From Selenobaculum gibii (lineage in GTDB: Bacteria > Bacillota > Negativicutes > ICN-92133), in the NCBI RefSeq assembly GCF_030273445.1, contig NZ_CP120678.1:597501-661500 (forward strand): a stretch of DNA of 64,000 nucleotides. The letters run 5' to 3'. Positions 9,805 to 18,242 of this stretch are shown here, one piece after another. Under the pieces are notes generated by a model. It searched no databases. It saw only the letters and a list, made by a program, of their open reading frames with translations, and had not been told where the DNA came from. Position 1 is the first letter of the stretch. Each line of letters opens with the position of its first letter. Both the position numbers and the translations under genes were made by a program.

Positions 9805-10311
9805 ATGAAACATAATGAGTGTGAATTAAACATTCCTTACCCACCTATTGAGGTAGAAGAAAAAAATTTTAGGTATGCTCAACTATTGTTAGAAGATTAT
9901 GCAGGGCCTAACGGTGAACTTACAGCATTAACTCAGTATTTTTATCAATATCTAATAACCCAGAATCAATACAGCGATTTTGCAGATCAAATGGAATGCA
10001 TTTCAATTGTTGAAATGAAACATATGGAGATATTGGGAAAATTAATTGTCTTACTTGGTGGTAACCTTTTTTATGGTACCTATGATTGTGGAAAATATAC
10101 ATTTTGGTCCGGATATAATATTTCTACAACTGAAAACATAAGAAATTTTTTAATGGAAAATATCGAAGGTGAAAAGCTAGCTATATAAGCTTATCTAAAA
10201 CATATATCAGAGATAAAAGATTGTAAAATACGGGAGATATTAAAACGTATAATAAAAGATGAAGAAAACCATATTCGTATTTTTAACAGCTATTTAAAAT
10301 ATTTTGAATAA
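9805..10311 (+). pseudogene. Ferritin-like protein gene interrupted by one in-frame stop
   Basis: The reading frame starts at ATG 9805 behind aaaaggag and encodes a ferritin-like four-helix protein (YPPIEVEEKNFRYAQLLLED, ELTALTQYFYQY, SIVEMKHMEILG). A TAA at 10186-10188 cuts it after 127 residues. The same frame then continues for 40 codons to a second stop at 10309-10311 and supplies the last helix with the second ExxH metal motif (KDEENHIRIF). A single base change restores a full protein of about 168 residues. The short form would lack the second metal-ligand set, so it is probably inactive. Confidence 0.75.
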
Positions 10312-10440
10312 TGAACAACAGAAAATTAAAATATTTATTAGTAGTTGATCTAGAATTTAATTTTAAAAGTTTTTTAATGATGAATATGGTAAAAAGCTTA
10401 AAAATAATATATTACTACCAATAATAGAAGGCTATATTAA

Positions 10441-10494
10441 AAAAATATCCAAAATCAAGATTTAACTTAATTCTTGATTTTGGATATTTTTTTA
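10441..10494. terminator. Strong hairpin terminator
   Basis: aaatatccaaaatcaag pairs with cttgattttggatattt over about 17 bp, followed by T-rich sequence. It closes the ferritin-like gene region. Confidence 0.85.
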
Positions 10495-11160
10495 ATAATC
10501 TCGCCCGTAGATGTTAATTTTAAATATGTTATTAAATAATTTAATTTACATAAAAACGGCCCTTACTACATGACCTTAAATTACTATACTATGGTAAAAG
10601 AAAAATTGATTTAAATTTTATGAATTAATTACGTGATAAAAATTTTATAAAACGGGCGGGTTTTTTATATTAATAACATAATTATAAAAAATAAAATTAA
10701 AATAATATTAAATGAAGTGATAAAACTAATAGATTCAATAGAAGTGACCCCATTTTGAAAGGGGTTAGCAATGGCTTCAAAACAGTTTCAAAATCTAATA
10801 TTAATACTAATGAATATGTGTGTGTTGATAAAAATAATCTACATACAAATAAGGAAATTTTAAAATAGCATAAAAGAATTAAAGAGATATATAGTATAAG
10901 TTCCATTTTGGCGGTAGCAATGTAGTGGGCATTATATTAAATAATTTGTAAAAGTTTTTAAATTTAGTTAATGCAGATATATTAATAAACTATAAATTAA
11001 AAAAATAGCAAATAATTAAAGCAAATTAGAATTTAAATATATGCTTTTTTTTAATGACCTTTTTACGCATTCTAGAGTGTTGGACATATATATTATTCAA
11101 AAAATATATATACTCATTGCTGGATAGAAGATATTATTATATAGTTTTTTCATAGCATAA
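10495..11160. other. Decayed AT-rich DNA
   Basis: About 670 bp with only short broken frames. The plus strand near 10770-10870 can be read for about 30 codons without a stop, but I do not recognise it. No intact gene, RNA or repeat is supported. Confidence 0.5.
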
Positions 11161-11167
11161 TTAAAAA

Positions 11168-11199
11168 TGGACAGGAGTTCATTTTCTTCGCCTCCACTA
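11168..11199 (+). repeat. tmRNA/tRNA 3'-end-like scar B
   Basis: ggacaggagttcattttctt followed by cgcctccacta matches scar A at the 5' side and scar C at the 3' side. The T-loop has lost bases, so it is no longer a working RNA end. About 40 bp downstream is a terminator that resembles the one after scar C. Confidence 0.6.
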
Positions 11200-11237
11200 G
11201 CATAAATGCAATTTTGGAAAATTGATTTAGATATAAG

Positions 11238-11275
11238 AAAAGGCGTTAAGACTTTTTGGTCTTAACGCCTTTTTG
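11238..11275 (+). terminator. Terminator downstream of scar B
   Basis: aaggcgttaagac and gtcttaacgcctt-like arms (ggcgttaaga, tcttaacgcc) form a hairpin with a T run. A near copy lies at 14349-14387, which suggests both descend from one RNA-gene terminator. Confidence 0.88.
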
Positions 11276-11395
11276 GTGTGTAAACAAAGAATTTGTTTAT
11301 ATAAATATAGGGAAAAGTGAAAAAGAAATTTGAGGCTTTATAGCCAGAAAGAACTTCACTGCAAACCGTCTCTCTTGGCTCCTAGCTCCTTAGAA

Positions 11396-12268
11396 TTATG
11401 AAGCTGTAACTGCTCCACCATTCACATGTAATACTTGCCCAGAAACATAGGTAGAATCACAGCTAGCTAAATAAACATAGGCAGCGGCCAGTTCATAAGG
11501 TTGACCAGCCCGTCCAAGCGGCGTATCTGCACCGAAGTTTTTTACTTTTTCTTCAGTAAAGGAAGCTGGTATTAGGGGAGTCCAAATAGGTCCTGGTGCA
11601 ACTGAATTTACACGAATTTTCATCTTTGCCAACGACAAAGCCAATGAACGTGTAAAGCTAACAATTGCCCCTTTACTCGCTGAGTAATCTAGTAATATTT
11701 CATCACCTTTATAAGCAGTCACAGAGCTTGTATTAATGATCGAACTATTTTCAGGTAAATGTGGTAAAACTGCTTTAACCATATAAAAAAAAGAAAATAA
11801 GTTGCTTTGAAACGTATTTTCCAACTGTTGCGCAGTTATATCCAGAATAGATTGCTGTGGAAATTGAACCGCATGATTATTCACCAAAATATCTATTTTG
11901 CTAAAAGCCTGCATTGTGTTTGCAACAACTTGCTGACATTGTGACTCTATTCTCAAATCCCCAGGCAGCAAAATGCACCGTGTACCTAATGTTTCAATTC
12001 GCTTTTTTGTTTCCTTAGCATCCTGTTCTTCATCTAAAAATGCAATTGCAATATCAGCGCCTTCTTTAGCATAAGCGTAAGCAACCGCTCGTCCAATTCC
12101 ACTATCACCACCTGTAATAATAGCCACTTTGCCGCTTAATTTTTCACTACCTACCTGACTTCGGTCCTCAGAAACTGGCCGTGGGTTCATCTCAAATTCA
12201 AAGCCCGGCTGTCTACTCTGATGTTGTGCGGGAAAAGCAACGGTACTATTTGAATCATCAACTGACAT
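11396..12268 (-). CDS. Short-chain dehydrogenase/reductase (YhdF/YghA-like)
   Basis: The 290-residue protein has the classical SDR layout: an N-terminal extension of about 45 residues, the NAD(P)-binding motif TGGDSGIG (about 52-59), NNHAVQ (the NNAG equivalent), and the catalytic YSASK (about 193-197). The extended N-terminus with PGFEFEMNPRP is typical of the YhdF/YhxC/YghA group linked to stress tolerance. The substrate is unknown. The ATG follows aggagtggtgttgg. It is intact, unlike most neighbours, and lies between scars B and C, so it looks like island cargo. Confidence 0.92.
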   Translation of the reverse strand: MSVDDSNSTVAFPAQHQSRQPGFEFEMNPRPVSEDRSQVGSEKLSGKVAIITGGDSGIGRAVAYAYAKEGADIAIAFLDEEQDAKETKKRIETLGTRCILLPGDLRIESQCQQVVANTMQAFSKIDILVNNHAVQFPQQSILDITAQQLENTFQSNLFSFFYMVKAVLPHLPENSSIINTSSVTAYKGDEILLDYSASKGAIVSFTRSLALSLAKMKIRVNSVAPGPIWTPLIPASFTEEKVKNFGADTPLGRAGQPYELAAAYVYLASCDSTYVSGQVLHVNGGAVTAS

Positions 12269-12317
12269 CCAACACCACTCCTACATATTTTTCAAATAGT
12301 ATAAGCTATTTCGAACT

Positions 12318-12376
12318 ATCTATACATATTGCTTTGTTTCATTAATATCCAATGAAACAAAGCAATATGTATAGAT
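12318..12376. repeat. Long perfect palindrome with 26-bp arms
   Basis: The arm at 12318-12343 is the exact reverse complement of 12351-12376, with a 7-nt loop. There is no T run on either side, so it is not an ordinary terminator. It lies 50 bp upstream of the dehydrogenase start and would form a stable hairpin in its leader if transcribed from further upstream. Confidence 0.9.
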
Positions 12377-12445
12377 GAAAGAATTTATCCGTGACGAGCT
12401 ATGTCATCTAATTGATTGGAAGGGGTCTCCTCTTGGCTTTTAATA

Positions 12446-12559
12446 ATGGAGGAACCTAATTTTGATATTAAATTGATACTGGCATATGATTATCATCAAG
12501 AAGTAAAAACATTATTTGCGGAGTATAATTCTAAGTTTAATAAATTGTATCTACTATAA
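12446..12559 (+). pseudogene. N-terminal remnant of a GNAT acetyltransferase-like gene
   Basis: A 37-codon frame from ATG reads DIKLILAYDYHQEVKTLFAE, which resembles the first strand and helix of some GNAT acetyltransferases (LAYDYxxEVKxLFxEY). It stops at TAA well before any acetyl-CoA site. No further match follows, so it is a scrap at best. The identification is tentative. Confidence 0.35.
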
Positions 12560-12627
12560 TAGTTGTATGAAAACTATGATATAATTATTTCATGTAATGT
12601 AAAAGATTCCATCAAAAGGATAGTGGT

Positions 12628-13521
12628 TTGATTATGAGGCGAAATATGAAGGGGATATTCTTAATATTCGTCATGGCGGTTTTTCTGGTTACTTGTGGAC
12701 AATCAACTATCAAAGCATCGCAGCATGATGAGGGCGAGATATTAAATCTAACTTTTACTCGCTTGGAAAATGATCATCAAGCGAAAATTGGTGTATATGC
12801 GTTGGATACGGAAAGCAATAAAGAGGTGTCTTATCATGCAGATGACAGGTTTGCATATTGTTCCACTAGTAAAGTTTTGATGGTAGGGGCGGTTCTACGA
12901 CAAGAATCCTTGGAAGGAATCAAAAAAACAGTTTCGTATACGCAGAAAGATGTTTTATCCTATGCACCGATAACTTCGAAGTATGTTGAGACTGGAATGA
13001 CTCTGGAGGAACTTTGTGTAGCTGCTCTACGAGTTAGTGATAATACAGCAGCAAATTTATTGCTAGCTCATATTGGGGGAACAGAGGGATTTAAAATGTC
13101 ATTGCGCCAAATTGGCGATATGGTTACTGAGCCCGCAAGAAATGAACCAATGCTGAATGAGGCGGTTCCTGAAGATTTGCGTGACACCAGTACACCACAT
13201 CAATTAGCAGTGGATTTTCAATCGTATATACTAGGAGATATATTGACTTCAGAAAAGAAAATGATGCTTATTAGTTGGATGGCTGGAAATAAGAATACAG
13301 ACACATTGATTCGGGCTGGAACGCCAACGGATTGGCTTGTTGCAGATAAAAGTGGTACTGGCGGTTATGGAACAAGAAATGATGTTGCAATAATTACCCC
13401 ACCGGGGCGTAAACCGATCATCCTTGCAATTCTTACTACGCATAACGATAAAGAGCTAAAAGCGGATGATCAACTGGTTGCTGATATTGCAAAAATCGTA
13501 TGTGAACAGTTTAAAAAATAG
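12628..13521 (+). CDS. bla: Class A beta-lactamase
   Basis: The 297-residue exported serine beta-lactamase carries every class A landmark: STSK (about 78-81, catalytic Ser and Lys), SDN (about 136-138), EPMLN (about 172-176, general-base Glu) and KSGTGG (about 240-245). The N-terminus has a signal peptide ending near FLVTCGQS; the Cys could be lipidated but Thr before it is unusual for a lipobox. I prefer TTG at 12628, 7 nt after aaaagga, although ATG 12634 is possible. There is no blaR/blaI nearby, so expression is probably constitutive. A TATAAT box lies near 12579. It lies between scars B and C. Confidence 0.95.
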   Translation: MIMRRNMKGIFLIFVMAVFLVTCGQSTIKASQHDEGEILNLTFTRLENDHQAKIGVYALDTESNKEVSYHADDRFAYCSTSKVLMVGAVLRQESLEGIKKTVSYTQKDVLSYAPITSKYVETGMTLEELCVAALRVSDNTAANLLLAHIGGTEGFKMSLRQIGDMVTEPARNEPMLNEAVPEDLRDTSTPHQLAVDFQSYILGDILTSEKKMMLISWMAGNKNTDTLIRAGTPTDWLVADKSGTGGYGTRNDVAIITPPGRKPIILAILTTHNDKELKADDQLVADIAKIVCEQFKK

Positions 13522-13580
13522 ATTTTCGGGTGAAAGTATACAACAAAATTTCATATTGTATTGAATTTAAAATACTTATT

Positions 13581-13596
13581 TATGCATTAATGCATA
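13581..13596. promoter_or_regulatory. 16-bp perfect palindrome
   Basis: tatgcattaatgcata is an exact palindrome about 75 bp upstream of ywbE; ttatgca/tgcataa also pairs around it (13580-13617). It could be an operator, but no regulator is identified. Confidence 0.35.
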
Positions 13597-13670
13597 TTGA
13601 AACATGATTGCATAAATAACAAGTGGGTAATCTGGAAAATCAATTTAAATAATATAGGAGAGTACATATT

Positions 13671-13862
13671 ATGGATGGAACAATTCGCAGTAATATAAAA
13701 ATAGGTGCAAGTGTTATGGTAGTACAGAAACAGGATCAGAGAACAGGCAAGCTTACTATGGGAATCGTTCAAAGGATACTTACAAATTCACCAAACCATC
13801 ATCGCGGGATTAAAGTAATGCTTGAAGGTGGTATTGTTGGTCGGGTAAAAAGTATTAATTGA
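13671..13862 (+). CDS. ywbE: YwbE family protein
   Basis: This 63-residue protein matches the YwbE family, which has one small beta-rich domain: DGTIRSNIKIGASVMVVQK, QRTGKLTMGIVQRILTNS and HHRGIKVMLEGGIVGRV. The role is not known. The ATG follows ataggagagtacatatt. The ArsC-like gene starts 28 bp later, so the two may share a transcript. Confidence 0.9.
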   Translation: MDGTIRSNIKIGASVMVVQKQDQRTGKLTMGIVQRILTNSPNHHRGIKVMLEGGIVGRVKSIN

Positions 13863-13890
13863 TATTGGCACAAAGGGGAAGTAATTGTAT

Positions 13891-14232
13891 ATGAATGTTC
13901 AAATATTTGGAACAGCAAAATGTTTTGATACAAAAAAGGCGCAGCGTTACTTTAAGGAACGGAATATTAAATTTCAGTTCATCAACTTAAAGGAAAAAGC
14001 TATGAGTAAGGGTGAATTTAATAGTGTAAAGCAGGCAGTCGGTGGGCTGGATTCTATGATTAATGGGGAGTGTAAAGATCAAGATACGGTAGCATTAATC
14101 AAATATATTACCGAAGAAGCAAAAGAAGCAAAAGTATTGGAAAATCAGCAGGTATTAAGGACTCCGATTGTTAGGAATGGCAGAATAGCGACCGTTGGCT
14201 ATAGACCGGAAGTATGGAAAGAGTGGAAATAA
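13891..14232 (+). CDS. ArsC/Spx-family thioredoxin-fold protein
   Basis: About 113 residues with a thioredoxin-like fold of the ArsC/Spx/YffB group. It begins MNVQIFGTAKCFDTKKAQRY: one cysteine in the CxxT position and none at the usual CxxC partner. TPIVRNGR supplies the cis-proline loop seen in this fold (LRTPIVRN). With one Cys it could act as a glutaredoxin-coupled reductase or a regulator; arsenate reduction is not shown. I chose ATG 13891 behind aaaggggaa; TTG 13885 is an alternative. It is 13 kb from the ars genes. Confidence 0.85.
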   Translation: MNVQIFGTAKCFDTKKAQRYFKERNIKFQFINLKEKAMSKGEFNSVKQAVGGLDSMINGECKDQDTVALIKYITEEAKEAKVLENQQVLRTPIVRNGRIATVGYRPEVWKEWK

Positions 14233-14297
14233 AAATCCTGTCTAAACTTGGTGTGTTAAATTAATATTTCTGATTTTATATTTTTCGAAATATATGC

Positions 14298-14312
14298 TTC
14301 GTCTCCACCGGT
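14298..14312 (+). repeat. tmRNA/tRNA 3'-end-like scar C
   Basis: cttcgtctccacc matches the acceptor-strand end of scars A and B (ttcgcctccacta). The sequence after it, including a spaced aatttgg and the terminator, parallels the DNA after scar B over about 90 bp. Confidence 0.5.
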
Positions 14313-14348
14313 AATAAAGTAATTTGGGGAGTTTGCTTTAGAGATAAG

Positions 14349-14387
14349 ATAAGGCGTTAAGAGTTTTTTGCTATTAACGCCTTTTTG
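14349..14387 (+). terminator. Terminator downstream of scar C
   Basis: aaggcgttaag and ttaacgcctt form a hairpin with a T run. It is a diverged copy of the terminator at 11238-11275. Confidence 0.85.
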
Positions 14388-14880
14388 TGTGGTTAAAAAG
14401 GAGATGTTTTGGTAATATGAAGGATTATTTTGTATAAATATAGAAGGGTAATTATACAAAATAATTAGATATTAGACAAAAAGAACCGTCGCCTTGTCTA
14501 TATAAAAACGTAGAAATATTAGACTGTATTTTGTCTATAAAATCGAAATATAAGAGTGAAGGTTAGATGAAAACATTATTTGACAAGAACAGTATCGGGA
14601 AACTTAAAGAACAGGTTAATCCGGCCGACGACGAACGGAATTTTGGACAAGGAAGGGAATATGTTTGTAAAACTATTTAAAGTCTATGATGATTTGGAAC
14701 CATTCCACTGGTTTGGCCTATGTTGTTGAAGCAAAGAAACCTTTCCCAAGAATGTTAGGAATTTATGATGATTCTTTCCTTAGAATCATATTTAGCCCTA
14801 AAGATGGGAATTATAGGGTATAGCCAGTTTTCAGCAAGTGTTTGCTTACGTCTTCGGAGGATAAATAGCATAATGAAATC
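14388..14880. other. Decayed accessory DNA
   Basis: Short frames can be read, e.g. MKTLFDKNSIGKLK from 14567, which resembles the first residues of old-yellow-enzyme flavoproteins, and PFPRMLGIYDDSFLRII near 14740, which I do not recognise. Stops and frame changes break them. No complete gene is present. Confidence 0.45.
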
Positions 14881-14898
14881 ATAAAAAGGAGAAATTCT

Positions 14899-15630
14899 AT
14901 GAATGATTTAGAAGCAATTACAAAAAGAAAATCTCGTCGTAGTTATTTAGGAACAGCGATAGAGGATAAAAAACTAAATGTTATTCAAAATTTGATAGAG
15001 AAATATAATAAGGATGCGAATTTATCAATTCGAATAATAAAGGATGGAAGTGAGGCTTTTAATGGTATCAAAAAAAGTTATGGGTTATTTTCCGGAGTGA
15101 AAACTTTAATAGCCTTAATTGGGAAAAAAGATGATATTCATCTAAAAGAAAAAATCGGCTATTATGGAGAACTCTTAGTCGTTGCAGCTACAAAACTCAA
15201 TTTAGGAACATGTTGGGTGGGCGGTACTTTCGATAATAAGAGTAATATCTTCACAACCATGGAAGATGAATTATTAGTGATTGTCATTACAATTGGGAAT
15301 GTAGCAAAAGAGACACTAAAAGAAAAACTTGTGCATAAAGTTGCTACACGGAAGACAAAGACACTTAACGAATTTTATACAACTGATCTGCCTGTACCAA
15401 AATGGTTTATTAATGGACTTGAAGCTGTGCAAAAAGCCCCATCAGCCCAAAATAGACAACCAGTAAAATTCGAATACAAAGAGGGGGAGATCCAAGCCTT
15501 TGTAGAAGATTCCTATAAGTTTGATTTAATAGATTTAGGAATAGCTAAAGCCCATTTTTCAATTGCAACCGGGGGACGTTTTGAACTAGGTAATTGCGGC
15601 AAATTTATAGCAGCAAACTCCCAAATGTAA
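14899..15630 (+). CDS. Nitroreductase family protein
   Basis: The 243-residue protein matches the single-chain nitroreductase group in which two half-domains are joined (TM1586 type). It begins LEAITKRKSRRSYLGTAIED, has YYGELLVVAATKLNLGTCWVGG in the middle and QKAPSAQNRQPVKF in the second half; the latter is the FMN-contacting PSAQNxQP motif. It is probably an FMN-dependent NAD(P)H oxidoreductase of unknown substrate. ATG follows aaaggag. The last residues (after GNCGKFI) may be slightly altered compared with homologues. Confidence 0.88.
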   Translation: MNDLEAITKRKSRRSYLGTAIEDKKLNVIQNLIEKYNKDANLSIRIIKDGSEAFNGIKKSYGLFSGVKTLIALIGKKDDIHLKEKIGYYGELLVVAATKLNLGTCWVGGTFDNKSNIFTTMEDELLVIVITIGNVAKETLKEKLVHKVATRKTKTLNEFYTTDLPVPKWFINGLEAVQKAPSAQNRQPVKFEYKEGEIQAFVEDSYKFDLIDLGIAKAHFSIATGGRFELGNCGKFIAANSQM

Positions 15631-15779
15631 TATTTTGATTTGATATATCGTTCTTTATTAATTATGGTATCAACATTTGCGTAGTTGTTATCCCAAAGGA
15701 AAAATGGGAATCTTCCGTTTGGTCGTTGTTGCCGCTTCATCAGGCAATAGAATAATATAGTTAAATTTGCGGGATTTAA

Positions 15780-15849
15780 AAAAATAGATAATAAATAAAA
15801 CAACACTCTATAAGATTATAGAGTGTTGTTTTATTTATTATCTATTTTT
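15780..15849. terminator. Exceptionally long perfect hairpin, probable bidirectional terminator
   Basis: The arm 15780-15812 is the exact reverse complement of 15817-15849 (33 bp, 4-nt loop agat). It starts with an A run and ends with a T run, so it can terminate both strands. It separates the nitroreductase region from the convergent BusR-like gene. Confidence 0.85.
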
Positions 15850-15879
15850 TAGTATCGAAGATATACGGGTAATATATTT

Positions 15880-16488
15880 TTAGCTATAAATGAAATCATT
15901 TACTGCTTGTAAAGATTCTTGTGATCCTACGATAACAAGTCTATCACCAGTTTTTAGAAGTTCATTGGGATCAGGGGCAATATACACTTCCTTTTCTCTT
16001 CTTATTGCGATGATTAATGATCCTGTATTTTGCCTAAAGTTAATACTCTTCAAAGATTTACCGACAATTGAACAATTGGATGTTAATTGAATTTCAAAAG
16101 GATTATAAGGATTAATGTTTTTAAGACGATCTGAATAATTAATTATATCACTGGTAACTTTACGAAATCGAAGGTCAATTTTTTCTTTTTCTTTTAATAG
16201 CATTTCTAATTCTTGTTTTAATGAATAAGTTAACTCCACTTCTTTTTGATTTGTGAGAAATAAAAATGCTTGTTTTTGCGAAATTACTTCTACTTCTTTT
16301 CCTTGTGATACTGATAAAACATTTACTTCTTTTAAAATTGCTATCGCTTTGCGTATAGTTTCAGAGGATACTCCATAATGTGCTGATAATAAGGTTCTGC
16401 CAGAAATTTTGTCACCAATAGAAAATTCTTTATTTACAATCCGTCTTGCAATATCTATTGCAATAGACTGATATATAGGTAAACTCAT
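15880..16488 (-). CDS. BusR-like GntR regulator with C-terminal RCK_C domain
   Basis: The 202-residue protein has an N-terminal winged helix of the GntR type (about 1-72: FSIGDKISGRTLLSAHYGVSSETIRKAI), a coiled coil (about 85-115) and an RCK_C/TrkA_C domain (about 125-202, ending DRLVIVGSQESLQAVNDF). This architecture is that of BusR, which in lactic streptococci binds cyclic di-AMP through RCK_C and represses an osmolyte importer. Here an OpuC-type importer lies immediately upstream on the same strand, and that operon has an inverted-repeat operator. Binding of c-di-AMP is inferred from architecture and context. Own start follows ggaggc. Confidence 0.85.
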   Translation of the reverse strand: MSLPIYQSIAIDIARRIVNKEFSIGDKISGRTLLSAHYGVSSETIRKAIAILKEVNVLSVSQGKEVEVISQKQAFLFLTNQKEVELTYSLKQELEMLLKEKEKIDLRFRKVTSDIINYSDRLKNINPYNPFEIQLTSNCSIVGKSLKSINFRQNTGSLIIAIRREKEVYIAPDPNELLKTGDRLVIVGSQESLQAVNDFIYS

Positions 16489-16629
16489 TCAAATGCCTCC
16501 AGATAGAATAAATAAAAACATTCTAATTATACCTTATTAAAAATTTTATACAATAGTTTTTATATGATTCAGTTATAACTTTGCCTAAAGAAATAATAGA
16601 AATAATTAAATAACTTTTTGTTAGATAAA

Positions 16630-16660
16630 ATAAAAGCAATACCTTAAAGAAGGCATTGCA
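16630..16660 (-). terminator. Terminator of the osmolyte-importer operon
   Basis: On the minus strand gcaatgcctt and aaggtattgc pair around a cttt loop and are followed by ttttatttta. It separates the importer genes from the BusR-like gene, which must have its own promoter. Confidence 0.8.
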
Positions 16661-16669
16661 TAAATATAT

Positions 16670-18241
16670 TTAAATTAAATTATTTTCTTTTAAAAATTCT
16701 TTAGATACGACAGATGGATCTATTTGAAGCTCATCAACTTTATAGTTTAATTCAATCATAACATTATTATTTAAAACTGCTCCTAGCTTTTCAATTAATG
16801 GCGTAATTTCGGGATATTTTTCTAATGTATCGTTATTTATAATCGGTACTGCATAATAGGGAGGAAAGAAATTTTTATTATCTTCTAAAATAACTAGGTC
16901 GAATTTTTTTATTAAACCATCAGTAGAAAAAGCATCTATGATATCAATCTCATTATTATTTAAAGCAATATATCGTGATGCCCCATCAAGTCCAATTGTT
17001 CCAGAAAAATTGAATCCATAAGTTTCCGTTACTCCAAGTAAGCCATCTTTTCGATTTAGGAATTCTAATGTTGCCCCTGCTTTTAAAGAGGACGCTATAT
17101 TTGATAAATCACTTATAGTTTTTAAATGGTATTTTTGTGCTGTATCTTGGCGAACAGCCATCGTGTAAGTGTTATTGAATCCCAAGTGATTTAATATTGT
17201 CATATTGTATTTTTGAAATAAATCTTGTTTAGAAGTCAAATAAACTTTTTCTATATTATTTGTAGGTGTATAGCCTAAAATTTCACCGTATATTGTTCCG
17301 GTATAGTCAACGTACATATCTATATTTTTAGATTGTAATGCACCAAAACAAACTTGTGTGCCACCTAAATTAATTTCTCTGCTTACCTTTATGTCAGTAT
17401 TAGCTTCAATTATATCTGCAAGCATGTTTGCAATGATGTGTTGTTCAGTAAAATCCTTACTCCCAATAGAGAGCGTTTTCTGATGGGAATTATTTGCACT
17501 ATCTGACGATAAAAAAAATATCCCTACTAAAAAAATAGAGGTAAAGATTAAAATCATCTTATGATACAATCTTTTTTCTTTTAAATTTTTCATTGACTTA
17601 CTTGGTTGATTCTGTAAATTTATTGGAGTTACGAGTTTTTCTACAATATTGGCAATATAATCAACTGCAAGTGCCAAAAGACAGGCAGGAATTGCTCCAG
17701 CTAGAATTTGCAAAGTATTTACAGTACGAATTCCTGAAAAAACAAAATAACCAAGCCCTCCTGCGCCAATAAAAGCTGCAATAGTCATTAACCCTACGGC
17801 TGTTACGGATGAGATTCTTACACCAGACATAATTACAGGAAGTGCTAATGGAATTTGAATTTTATATAGTACTTGAAATCTAGTAAGACCGATACCCTTG
17901 GCGGACTCTAATACTTGTGGGTTAATATTGATAATACCAGTGTAAGTACTTTTTATAATTGGTAGGAGTGAATATAAAGTAACTGTAATAACAGCAGGAA
18001 TTGTCCCAATACCAAAGAGTGGTATCGCAAATCCTAATAATGCCATAGAAGGAATTGCTTGAATTATATTTGCTGCGCCTAGGATAGGTTTATCTAATTT
18101 TTTTATATAGCAAATTAAAATTCCTGTAGGAATTCCAATGAGCGTAGCTAACATAACTGAAATAAATGTCAACTGTATATGTTCCATTAATAAATTAAAT
18201 ATCTGCGATTGATGATTTATAAAGTATTGGATTAATTCCAT
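16670..18241 (-). CDS. OpuC-type osmolyte ABC transporter, fused permease and substrate-binding protein
   Basis: The 523-residue fusion has an N-terminal inner-membrane permease (about 1-215; EAA-type loop near GIGLTRFQVLYKIQIPLALP) and a further membrane helix (about 228-246). A glycine-betaine/choline-type binding domain follows (about 255-523; TLSIGSKDFTEQHIIANML, YVDYTGTIYGEILGY). Fusion keeps the binding domain tethered outside the membrane. Uptake of betaine, carnitine, choline or proline-like compounds is inferred from the family. It starts 1 bp after the ATPase gene ends, so the genes are translationally linked. Confidence 0.92.
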   Translation of the reverse strand: MELIQYFINHQSQIFNLLMEHIQLTFISVMLATLIGIPTGILICYIKKLDKPILGAANIIQAIPSMALLGFAIPLFGIGTIPAVITVTLYSLLPIIKSTYTGIININPQVLESAKGIGLTRFQVLYKIQIPLALPVIMSGVRISSVTAVGLMTIAAFIGAGGLGYFVFSGIRTVNTLQILAGAIPACLLALAVDYIANIVEKLVTPINLQNQPSKSMKNLKEKRLYHKMILIFTSIFLVGIFFLSSDSANNSHQKTLSIGSKDFTEQHIIANMLADIIEANTDIKVSREINLGGTQVCFGALQSKNIDMYVDYTGTIYGEILGYTPTNNIEKVYLTSKQDLFQKYNMTILNHLGFNNTYTMAVRQDTAQKYHLKTISDLSNIASSLKAGATLEFLNRKDGLLGVTETYGFNFSGTIGLDGASRYIALNNNEIDIIDAFSTDGLIKKFDLVILEDNKNFFPPYYAVPIINNDTLEKYPEITPLIEKLGAVLNNNVMIELNYKVDELQIDPSVVSKEFLKENNLI

Positions 18242-18242
18242 A

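Noticed and set aside
9616-9813. 65-residue hydrophobic minus-strand ORF
   Set aside because: It comes from an A/T-rich leader before the ferritin-like gene and has no RBS; looks like a chance frame.
13891-14232. Arsenate reductase belonging to the ars cluster
   Set aside because: Only one active-site Cys is visible and the gene lies 13 kb away in the island; called only as ArsC/Spx family.
14567-14680. Old-yellow-enzyme gene start (MKTLFDKNSIGKLK)
   Set aside because: The match ends after a dozen residues and the frame stops; too little to annotate as a named pseudogene.
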